In this document: piece by piece, positions 33,099 through 40,770 of the stretch
Layout of the letters: every line of letters begins with the position of its first letter
Numbering within the stretch: position 1 is the first letter of the stretch
From: Leptospira_A sp046736045
GTDB taxonomy: Bacteria; Spirochaetota; Leptospiria; Leptospirales; Leptospiraceae
Length of the DNA stretch: 64,000 bases
Assembly (NCBI RefSeq): GCF_046736045.1
Contig: NZ_CP177134.1
Location: 2,542,001-2,606,000 of the forward strand
Direction: 5' to 3'
Position numbers and translations under genes: made by a program
Notes under the pieces: generated by a model
Told to the model about the DNA's origin: nothing
Seen by the model: the letters and a program-made list of their open reading frames with translations, nothing else
Databases searched by the model: none

Positions 33099-33707
33099 TT
33101 ATTTAAGTAAATGAGTCTTTCTCATTTTGATGCGGGAAAGACCGTTGTGAATTTGTAATTCCCAGAGGTCTTCCGATGTTTCCAAAAGTTCCGGAAAGAT
33201 ACGTTGGAAATTTTTATGTTTATAATTGATGGATTCAATGACTAGTGTCGGAATTTTGAGAGAACGGATTTCTTTTAAAATATCCACCATCTTTTTCAAT
33301 AAAAACAATCCTTCGTCGTCCGCTACATCCGGATCGAAAAATTGTTTGCAAGGTGCCAGTAAAAAGTAAATCATATCGACATTCTTTTGTTTGGTGATAG
33401 AATGCAATGAGTCCAGGATCTGGTAAGGTGTAAATGCCCTTTGCACGAAAATCTTTTCCAGGATCGGTTCGGGTGCAATGGAACGTTTTCTTGTTTCGTT
33501 TGTGATTCGAAACGGATTGAAACAGATGGCACAATCCAGATTGAAAACGGAAAACCCTGAAACCGCAAATACATACTCCCAATACAATGCCAAATGATAG
33601 ATCCCCTGATCTCTCTTTCCCGTGAGCATAGCGATCCCACTTCGTTCCCATTTGACAATAGGAGCGTCCATTTCTTCCTCTTGTAAGTCCAGAATGGCAG
33701 TGGTCAT
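33099..33707 (-). CDS. RecA/Rad51-superfamily protein lacking a normal Walker A
   Basis: 202 residues. The order of elements follows the RecA core: a Walker A position (LTGKRDQGIYHLALYW) that lacks the GxxxxGK[TS] form, a beta strand with FNLDCAICFNPFRI, the Rad51-type IFVQRAFTPYQILDSLHSI, a Walker B-like hydrophobic strand (VDMIYFLLAP) without a clear acidic pair, and PTLVIESINYKHKN. It is probably a non-hydrolysing paralogue that modulates the polymerase or recombinase, comparable in concept to ImuA. It is the first gene of the operon. The Rad51 link is read by eye and moderately sure. Confidence 0.65.
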   Translation of the reverse strand: MTTAILDLQEEEMDAPIVKWERSGIAMLTGKRDQGIYHLALYWEYVFAVSGFSVFNLDCAICFNPFRITNETRKRSIAPEPILEKIFVQRAFTPYQILDSLHSITKQKNVDMIYFLLAPCKQFFDPDVADDEGLFLLKKMVDILKEIRSLKIPTLVIESINYKHKNFQRIFPELLETSEDLWELQIHNGLSRIKMRKTHLLK

Positions 33708-33711
33708 AAAT

Positions 33712-33728
33712 ATACTATATATATGTAT
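33712..33728. promoter_or_regulatory. AT-rich dyad upstream of the PolB operon
   Basis: ATACTATATATATGTAT has inverted outer arms (ATAC/GTAT) five bases before the first gene of the operon. A repeated TTGTAAA pair follows at 33729-33745. It may be an operator or promoter; it is not a clear match to a known box. Confidence 0.35.
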
Positions 33729-33965
33729 TGTAAAAATTTGTAAAGTAAATAAAAACCTGGTTCGATAGTGAGTTCTTTATGGATGGAAACAGGGAGAGGG
33801 AAGGAAACTGAAAATTTCCGGAATTCGTTTGTTTTTAGTTAGGTGATTTTCTTTTTAAGGCTGTAAAAATTATTTTGAGAGACAATATTTTTCGATTTTG
33901 GGAAATCAATTGGAGAATCATTGAAGTCCGCCGGTCAAAAAATATTGCCTTTGTCTCTTTCGTTC

Positions 33966-34769
33966 TTAAGTAACTTTTGCTTTTGCAATGAAGCTTGCGA
34001 AAAATTTTGGAAAATGTTTGTGTAGAAAAATTCCGAATTTTTCTCTAGGACCTGCGATCACAACTTCCAGTTGTTCCGAAGCGATTCCTTCCAAAATTTT
34101 GCGGGCGCATAGATTCGGATCCAAACCTTTTTCAATCGCTTCATCGGTTTTGCCTTGTTTTTTATTATCTTTGGTCAGAGCATTTTTCGAAATTTGCGTT
34201 CGGATGAATCCCGGATAAATCAAAGTGACTTTGAGATTTTCTTTTTTATTCTCCGCGCGCAATGCTTCATAAAATCCGGTTAACGCGGATTTTGTGGCTG
34301 AATAACCCGTTCGCAAGGGAACTCCGAACTTGCCGGCTACACTGGAGATAGTGGAAATCCAACCGCGTTTTTTCTCTCTCATCCAGGGCAATACGGCAAT
34401 AGTAAGTGCTATATTGCCGAAGTAATTCACGCGCATCAAAGATTCGTAAACTTCCATTCCAGTCTCATGCGCGACGGATCTTTGGCTAATCCCTCCGTTT
34501 CCGATCAGAACGTCAATCGTTCCGAATTTTTGAATCACTTGTTTTACATCTTTATCAAATTCTTTATAATTTTCCAAATCGAGAGTAAGAATTAAACTAT
34601 TATCATTTGTTAGTTGGTTTTCCTTTTTTACCCTTTCCAACTCTTCCTTTCTGCGTGCGGAAAGTACGATCTTCGCGCCTGTTTGCGCTAACTCCTGTAC
34701 CAATGCTTCACCTATTCCTGAAGAAGCGCCAGTGATCCATACCACTTTATCCTGATAAAATTTTTTCAT
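33966..34769 (-). CDS. SDR-family NAD(P)-dependent oxidoreductase
   Basis: 267 residues of classical SDR. The cofactor motif is TGASSGIG (14-21), followed by GNGGIS in place of NNAG, a catalytic Ser in ISSVAGKFG, and YSATK with the Tyr and Lys. The C-terminus has a hydrophobic helical stretch (FGIFLHKHFPKFFASFIAK), as in DHRS7-like membrane-associated members. Substrate unknown. A GGAGGGCAAA ribosome-binding site supports the start. Confidence 0.88.
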   Translation of the reverse strand: MKKFYQDKVVWITGASSGIGEALVQELAQTGAKIVLSARRKEELERVKKENQLTNDNSLILTLDLENYKEFDKDVKQVIQKFGTIDVLIGNGGISQRSVAHETGMEVYESLMRVNYFGNIALTIAVLPWMREKKRGWISTISSVAGKFGVPLRTGYSATKSALTGFYEALRAENKKENLKVTLIYPGFIRTQISKNALTKDNKKQGKTDEAIEKGLDPNLCARKILEGIASEQLEVVIAGPREKFGIFLHKHFPKFFASFIAKAKVT

Positions 34770-34994
34770 TTTGCCCTCCGTAACCTAAATGGACTCCTCT
34801 CTATTTCTTCTACAACTTTAAAAATAATTCTGAAGTTCTCTTTATTTAACCTATCCTGAGTTTAATTAAAACATGCGAATCCGCGCGAATGCATTCATCG
34901 GTAAAAACTTCGATCCGGATGGGAAACATCCGTAAATAAAAGGCTCGATTAAAATGATTTCATTGAAAATGATAATTCTTTTAGAGGTAAAACA

Positions 34995-35318
34995 ATGTCA
35001 GAATATTTGATTATTTTTACGATCCTCATTCTTTCTCATTCCGATTTGAAGTTGTTATATGAAAAAGTGAACGTAAAAACGAAAACTTCTCTGGAAAGAA
35101 AGGAATTCTCTTTTCCCAATACTCAGAATGGATTTGTATCTCTTACGAAAAAGACGGAAGAACTGAAACAAAACGAACCCACAAGAGAATGTTTGTATAA
35201 TGTTAGCGAAGATGGGGGAGGATTTCTCGGCAAGTTAGCTAATGCGGAAAAGAAAACTTTGCCAAAGAATATTTTCGAACTTGCAGATTCGTGCAAACTA
35301 ACTATAATTAAACATTAG
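34995..35318 (+). CDS. Small protein of unknown function
   Basis: 107 residues with an AGAGGT ribosome-binding site eight bases before the ATG. The first 18 residues are hydrophobic (YLIIFTILILSHSD) and may be a signal or anchor. The rest is charged, with two Cys (RECLYNV and DSCKLTI). No family was recognised. It converges on the SH3 gene, 10 bp away. Confidence 0.6.
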   Translation: MSEYLIIFTILILSHSDLKLLYEKVNVKTKTSLERKEFSFPNTQNGFVSLTKKTEELKQNEPTRECLYNVSEDGGGFLGKLANAEKKTLPKNIFELADSCKLTIIKH

Positions 35319-35328
35319 TATTTTTCTG

Positions 35329-36087
35329 TTAGGGTTCGTTCAAGGTCACTGTGAGAATCACCTGATCCTGTTTTTTTTCTATGAAATAAGCCTGCGAGCC
35401 GCTGGATTCTACCCAAAGAATATCAATTGAAATTGATTTTGCAAAACCGTCTTTCTCTCTTGATACGATCAGAGTCACTTCACTCGATTCCGCATTTTCT
35501 TCCGGGATTTTAGTAAACGATTTTTCATCGGGAAGGGAAATCGGGGAAATATACCTTTTCTCCAGACCTTTCAGTATTAAAAATATTTCTTCCGGAGTTG
35601 TATTTCGAAAACTGATTTTGGTAACGGAGGAACCGTCTTTATCCGAAGTTTTCCCGACATTCGCTTCCGGGCCTAGAGATTTAGAATAAGTGAATATGCT
35701 TCCTTCGTCTTTTTCGGAAGGCGTTCGCAGTTTGCTTAAAAAACCGCTAAACACATAACCAGACTTAGTTCCTGAATTCACTTTCAGCCAATAGCCGTAA
35801 ATGCCTGAAAACTTTCCCGATAGATCGGAAGTTTCTACTACTTTCAGTTTTTCCCCATACTGAATATTTTGAATAATTTCCGATTTTTCGGATGGTTCCT
35901 TTCTCATTCTAAGAGAAGAAAGAACATGTGAATATAAAATTTCATCCTTTCCGTATTTAGGAGAGACGGCCGTTCCTTCCGAAAAAAATACAAAAAACAA
36001 AACGAAGATGAACAAATGCTTTGTAACACCGAAAAGGCGGGTGCGGGAAAAAAGAACATCAAACGGCAAAAAGGCGAACTTATTCAT
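35329..36087 (-). CDS. Exported bacterial SH3-domain protein
   Basis: 252 residues. A signal-like segment (HLFIFVLFFVFFSEGTA, about 23-40) is preceded by a longer-than-usual N-terminus that is encoded by an intergenic repeat. Residues 50-120 form an SH3b domain (LSSLRMRKEPSEKSEIIQNI, YGYWLKVNSGTKSGYVFSG). The C-terminal half is beta-rich without a recognised family. SH3b domains usually bind peptidoglycan or act as scaffolds. The start at 36087 has a GGAGG site at the correct distance, so the repeat-encoded residues are probably translated. Confidence 0.75.
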   Translation of the reverse strand: MNKFAFLPFDVLFSRTRLFGVTKHLFIFVLFFVFFSEGTAVSPKYGKDEILYSHVLSSLRMRKEPSEKSEIIQNIQYGEKLKVVETSDLSGKFSGIYGYWLKVNSGTKSGYVFSGFLSKLRTPSEKDEGSIFTYSKSLGPEANVGKTSDKDGSSVTKISFRNTTPEEIFLILKGLEKRYISPISLPDEKSFTKIPEENAESSEVTLIVSREKDGFAKSISIDILWVESSGSQAYFIEKKQDQVILTVTLNEP

Positions 36088-36202
36088 AAAAAATTCCTCC
36101 GAAATCGGGATTGGTTTGCTTTATCGGTAAATCAGTGCTATATGGCAGTCATTGGGTGGCGGGTGGTTCACCCCACCCAATGAAGGGCGGGGTTTCAATA
36201 TT
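36065..36202 (+). repeat. About 140-bp intergenic repeat, copy A
   Basis: It begins with GGCAAAAAGGCGAACTTATT, continues through a variable middle, and ends with CATTGGGTGGCGGGT...CCCACCCAATG and GGGCGGGG. The 10-bp arms CATTGGGTGG and CCACCCAATG form a perfect hairpin in this copy. Its first part overlaps the start codon and first seven or so codons of the SH3 gene. Confidence 0.85.
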
Positions 36203-36260
36203 CCCCGCACCTGAAAAAGAAACGCTTGCAACAAAAACATTGATTTTACGGCTTCTTTTA

Positions 36261-38384
36261 TCATAACTTCAAAAACCCGCTCCAGTCGTCAGGAGGAGGA
36301 TTTTCCAAAAATTCTTTCGCACGTTTGGCATAAGAATGTGCGGCGTTATCTTCCGGACAGGCAGTGATGCATTCTTGAAACAATTCAAGTGACGTTCTGA
36401 AATTTCTCATTTTGTAATGATGCATTCCCTGATAAAACACAGGATAACTGTTGTTCTTTGCTTCTCTGATTTCGTGAGTGTCCGCATCCAATACTTCGTA
36501 GATGACAACAGGTTTTGTTTTTCCTTTTACAATGACCGAATCAATCTCTCTGAATTGAAGGTCATGGTGTTCCTCAATATTTTTTCTGACACTATCACTT
36601 GCTAGTATGGGAATTCCGAAATTTTTGGTCAGGCCTTCCAGTCGGGAAGCAAGGTTAACCGTATCACCAATAACCGTCGTGTCCAATCTGTTCGATTCCC
36701 CTACGGTTCCGAGCATTACACTTCCATGGTGAATTCCGAAACCGGCTTCCAAGTGGAAATCTCCTGTTAGGCGGTGCTTCATCTCGTCCACTTCCTTTTT
36801 CATGGCAATGGATGCGTGGATTGCGTCGGCGGGCCCGCCGGGGAAAAGGGCCATAATGGCATCGCCGATATATTTATCAATGAACCCGCCGTGTTTGGCA
36901 ATGGCGGGACCAAGTCTTTCCATATATTCATTCAATAATAAAAATACGTCTCTCGCATGGTTTGATTCCGATAATCTTGTGAAATTCCGAATGTCGGAAA
37001 ACAAGATCGTCATTTCCCGCTCGACCGAATCTCCTCGCATAACTTCGAGTATGGATTTTCGCTTTAGGATTTCCAAAAACTGATTGGGAACAAATCTTGA
37101 AATGGATTCGTTGATTTTCTTTTCTTCTTCCAGAGCTTTTCTTTGCGATTCGAGCAAGGCTTGTTTCGCTTCTTCCCTTTCTTTTTTGAGCAGGTTGATC
37201 CTGTCCCCGATTCCCAAACTTAAAAACACTCCTTCAAACAAACTTCCATACATCGGGCTGTAGGAAATGAAACTGGAATAATCTATAAAACCCAAATTCA
37301 TAAGTATGAATAACATCACGCTTACAATTAGAAAAGACCAGGCGATCAGAAAGTATTTCGCTCCTATGAATCCTTCTTTGAATCTCAAAATGGCAGCAAT
37401 TGTGATAATCATGATCCCGAACATAGGAACTATATTTGCGACCCTGATATGATCTATCGCCGGCAGAAAGAATAAGGATATCAATGCGATCATATCAATC
37501 AGAATTGATATCTTTAATAATTTTTTGATTCGGGTGCTTTCCTTTTCCGGAAACAAAAATACCCAGGCGAATACTGTTGCCGCTATTGTAGAGAGCAATG
37601 AGAATACGGGAGAGAGTGTCATCACGAATGTGTTTTGCGAAAAATCAACCAAAGGCAACCATTGGTTGTTGCTATTGAAAATAAAAAATGCAAAACAGAA
37701 AAGATAGATGCAATAGAATAAAAACAAACGGTCTTTTGTAGAAAAGAACAGTACCAGGTTATAGAGAAGCAATAAAATCATTGCACCGTAATAAGCACCA
37801 GATATAAACCCTGTCAGTCGATCGAAATTATCATAATCTTTCTGAGTAAAAAATCTTAATGGCAGTAAGGTGGCACTTTCCGTTTCTACTTTTAAAAAAA
37901 GCCGAACTGTTTTTCCGTTAGGAACGGAAAATGGGAAAACAGGATGTCTGCTGGGATAGGCAAGTTCTTCTAGTGGAACTTTTCTTCCTCCTCGCTTTTT
38001 TATATAAGTATTCGTAATGGGATCTTGGACATAAAATTCCATTCTGGACATGGAAGGATTGTCCAAAGAAAGAACCCAATTTTCAATATTCGTATTTGTT
38101 TTTACATCGAGGCGAAGCCAAAGTGTTGTATCCAAAATACCGAAGGCAGTATTGTGTTTACTCCGAATCCAAGAGGTTTCAGGTAGGTTTCTGATCGTTT
38201 CGAGATTGAGTTTGTTTTCTTTATCAAATAAAAAAAGCGAAGATGCATTTCCATATAGCCAGCGTTCGCCTGTGACCAATGTAAATATACCTGTTCCATC
38301 ATTGCCTTTGTAAACTTTACAAGTTCCCAATTGAAAAAAAATAATAAAAATTGTAAAAATTCTAACTGCTTTCTTTAGAAGCAT
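36261..38384 (-). CDS. 7TMR-DISM adenylate/guanylate cyclase
   Basis: 707 residues. A signal sequence (1-25) is followed by a periplasmic 7TMR-DISMED2-type beta domain (about 45-175), seven helices (about 185-385), a coiled-coil linker (KKEREEAKQALLESQRKAL) and a class III nucleotide cyclase domain (about 440-620). The cyclase has both metal Asp residues in FSDIRNFT and KYIGDAIMALFPG, and the later IGDTVNLASRLEGL. The C-terminal 60 residues look TPR-like. It would sense an extracellular ligand and make cAMP or cGMP. Leptospira carries many such cyclases. Divergent from the SulP gene. Confidence 0.9.
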   Translation of the reverse strand: MLLKKAVRIFTIFIIFFQLGTCKVYKGNDGTGIFTLVTGERWLYGNASSLFLFDKENKLNLETIRNLPETSWIRSKHNTAFGILDTTLWLRLDVKTNTNIENWVLSLDNPSMSRMEFYVQDPITNTYIKKRGGRKVPLEELAYPSRHPVFPFSVPNGKTVRLFLKVETESATLLPLRFFTQKDYDNFDRLTGFISGAYYGAMILLLLYNLVLFFSTKDRLFLFYCIYLFCFAFFIFNSNNQWLPLVDFSQNTFVMTLSPVFSLLSTIAATVFAWVFLFPEKESTRIKKLLKISILIDMIALISLFFLPAIDHIRVANIVPMFGIMIITIAAILRFKEGFIGAKYFLIAWSFLIVSVMLFILMNLGFIDYSSFISYSPMYGSLFEGVFLSLGIGDRINLLKKEREEAKQALLESQRKALEEEKKINESISRFVPNQFLEILKRKSILEVMRGDSVEREMTILFSDIRNFTRLSESNHARDVFLLLNEYMERLGPAIAKHGGFIDKYIGDAIMALFPGGPADAIHASIAMKKEVDEMKHRLTGDFHLEAGFGIHHGSVMLGTVGESNRLDTTVIGDTVNLASRLEGLTKNFGIPILASDSVRKNIEEHHDLQFREIDSVIVKGKTKPVVIYEVLDADTHEIREAKNNSYPVFYQGMHHYKMRNFRTSLELFQECITACPEDNAAHSYAKRAKEFLENPPPDDWSGFLKL

Positions 38385-38435
38385 ATGGTTTCCTGAACTT
38401 AAAAACGATAAAGATACTTAGCCTGAGAATATATC

Positions 38436-38452
38436 CTATTTTTCTAAAATAG
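38436..38452. promoter_or_regulatory. Perfect 7-bp dyad between divergent genes
   Basis: CTATTTT-TCT-AAAATAG lies in the 160-bp region between the cyclase gene and the SulP-carbonic anhydrase gene. It could be an operator for either gene or a chance AT-rich palindrome. Confidence 0.35.
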
Positions 38453-38544
38453 AACTCAATTTTCTTCGGATACAATGAAAATTAGACTTTTCTTTAAGCC
38501 TATAGCGCTTATCTTTTGGAGTCTAAAAAGCTGAATTCTGAATT

Positions 38545-40737
38545 ATGAAAAATTTTTATTTAAAAGACGACTTAATCGCCGGGGCAGTTGTATTTCTTGT
38601 AGCTGTTCCTCTCTGTTTGGGAATTGCTCTTGCCTCCGGGGCTCCCTTGTTTTCAGGCCTGATCGGCGGAATTGTAGGAGGGATATTCGTATCCCTTGTG
38701 AGTAAATCTCATACAAGCATCAGCGGACCGGCTGCGGGACTTACTGCCGTTGTATTTAGCGGAATTACCAGACTTGGCTCTTACGATGCCTTCGCCTTGG
38801 CAGTATTTTTTGCAGGTGTTTTGCAAATTTGTGCAGGCTTACTTCGGTTAGGTGTTGTTGCCAATTATTTTCCTTCCAGTGTGATTCACGGGCTTATGGC
38901 TGCTATCGGTCTCATTCTTATTTTGAAACAAATTCCACACTTAGTCGGATTTGACAAAGACTCGGAAGGAGATTTCGCCTTTTTTCAAAACGATAATGAA
39001 AACACTTTTTCCGAGTTACTGAATGCTATAGACGGATATCAAATCGGATCTCTGATCATTGGAGTGAGTTCCTTATTGCTTTTGCTTTATTTAACCAAAC
39101 GGAAAAAAACAAATCTTTTTCCTCCGTTTTTCACTGTCATTCTATATGCTTTGGCATTGAATTTTTTTCTGGAAAAGATTTCTTTTTTTCCTGCCGGCGG
39201 ATCTCATTTGGTGAATGTTCCGATCAGTTCGAACTTGAGTGAATTTATTCGATTTTTCAATTTCGCCGATTTTTCACATATAACCAATTACAAGGTTTAT
39301 TTAACGGCAGCCGTTCTTGCTACAGTCGCATCTCTGGAAACCTTACTCAATATTGAAGCAGTGGACAAACTGGACAAACGCAAACGTCATACTCCACCAA
39401 ACAGAGAATTGTTGGCACAAGGAGGAGGAAATATCATTTCCGGACTTCTGGGTGGACTTCCTCTGACTTCCGTAATTGTGCGTGGAAGTGTAGGCATTCA
39501 AGCAGGTGGGAAAACAAAACTGACTTCTCTGACTCATGGGATTTTGATTTTGGTTATAGTCGCATTTTTTCCGAAGGTTCTCAATCGGATTCCTCTTTCC
39601 GCACTTGCTGCAATTCTGATCGTCACCGGATACAAACTAGCAAGCGTTTCATTATTTAAGAACATGTTCAAGAAAGGCAACAACCAATTTTATCCTTTTG
39701 TTGTTACCATCATTGCAATTGTTTTTACCGATCTATTGATAGGAATTACGATCGGTATCACGGTAGGTTTCTTTTTTATCCTGAGAAACAATATGAAGAA
39801 TGCGTTTCAGATCATTGAAGAGAGACGTTATAATAAAATTACAACCAGAATTCGTCTTTCGGAAGAGGCGACTTTTTTAAACAAACCGTTCCTTAAAAAC
39901 AAACTCTACGAATTTCCTAATGGATCGAGTGTTACATTGGATGCATATTCTGCGGAATACGTAGATCCGGATATCATAGAAATGATCAAAGATTTTGCCG
40001 AAACGGTGGCTCCCGAAAAAAATATAGAAGTCAATTTGGTCGGATTCAAAGAAAATTACAGCTTTATCGACCACTATCAAAAAGTGGATGTAGTCACTTC
40101 CGAATTGCAAAAATCAATCACTCCGAAAGAAATCCTCCAAATTCTTAAGGACGGGAACGGTCGATTCATATCGGGAAATCGTATTGAAAAAGATCTTCTT
40201 CATCAGATGAATCTTACTTCCGAAGGACAAAATCCGCTCGCGGTTGTTTTGAGTTGTATGGATTCCCGAACTTCCGTTGAACTTGTGTTTGATATGGGGT
40301 TGGGTGATTTGTTTAGTATCAGAGTTGCCGGAAACGTAGTGAATCCCGATATCCTTGCGAGTATCGAATACGCTTGTAAGGTGGTCGGAACCAAACTTAT
40401 CCTTGTTTTGGGGCATACAGGATGTGGTGCCATCAAAGGTGCTTGTTCCGATGTCAAAATCGGCAAACTGCCTATTTTACTTAAAAAAATAAAACCTGTT
40501 ATTGCGAAAGAAAAATCAATTAAACTTAATCGAAATGCATCTAATGATGATTTTGTGAATAAAGTGGCGGTTCTTAATACTAAAAAAAGTATGCAGGATA
40601 TTGTGGATCAAAGTCCCTTAATCCGAAATTTGATCCAATCGGAACAAGTAGGTCTTTATGGTGCGATGTACGACATCCATTCGGGAGAAGTGAGTTTTAC
40701 CGAGAGATATGAGAAGAAAATGGGAACTCGCAAATAA
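38545..40737 (+). CDS. SulP anion transporter fused to beta-carbonic anhydrase
   Basis: 730 residues. The first about 420 are an SLC26/SulP transporter with the signature SISGPAAGLTAVVFSG and about 12-14 helices. Residues about 430-520 are a STAS-like domain. The C-terminal 200 residues are a beta-carbonic anhydrase with zinc ligands C571, H624 and C627 and the Asp/Arg dyad D573/R575 (SCMDSR; HTGCGA). The fusion suggests bicarbonate uptake coupled to CO2/HCO3- interconversion, as known for other SulP-CA fusions. Sulfate transport is the alternative. Both enzyme and transporter parts look intact. Confidence 0.92.
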   Translation: MKNFYLKDDLIAGAVVFLVAVPLCLGIALASGAPLFSGLIGGIVGGIFVSLVSKSHTSISGPAAGLTAVVFSGITRLGSYDAFALAVFFAGVLQICAGLLRLGVVANYFPSSVIHGLMAAIGLILILKQIPHLVGFDKDSEGDFAFFQNDNENTFSELLNAIDGYQIGSLIIGVSSLLLLLYLTKRKKTNLFPPFFTVILYALALNFFLEKISFFPAGGSHLVNVPISSNLSEFIRFFNFADFSHITNYKVYLTAAVLATVASLETLLNIEAVDKLDKRKRHTPPNRELLAQGGGNIISGLLGGLPLTSVIVRGSVGIQAGGKTKLTSLTHGILILVIVAFFPKVLNRIPLSALAAILIVTGYKLASVSLFKNMFKKGNNQFYPFVVTIIAIVFTDLLIGITIGITVGFFFILRNNMKNAFQIIEERRYNKITTRIRLSEEATFLNKPFLKNKLYEFPNGSSVTLDAYSAEYVDPDIIEMIKDFAETVAPEKNIEVNLVGFKENYSFIDHYQKVDVVTSELQKSITPKEILQILKDGNGRFISGNRIEKDLLHQMNLTSEGQNPLAVVLSCMDSRTSVELVFDMGLGDLFSIRVAGNVVNPDILASIEYACKVVGTKLILVLGHTGCGAIKGACSDVKIGKLPILLKKIKPVIAKEKSIKLNRNASNDDFVNKVAVLNTKKSMQDIVDQSPLIRNLIQSEQVGLYGAMYDIHSGEVSFTERYEKKMGTRK

Positions 40738-40770
40738 GTCTGATAACTAATTCGTTGTTATGTGCTTATT

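Noticed and set aside
33708..33965. LexA-type operator upstream of the PolB operon
   Set aside because: No TTTG-N5-CAAA-like dyad was found; only an AT-rich palindrome and TTGTAAA repeats are present.
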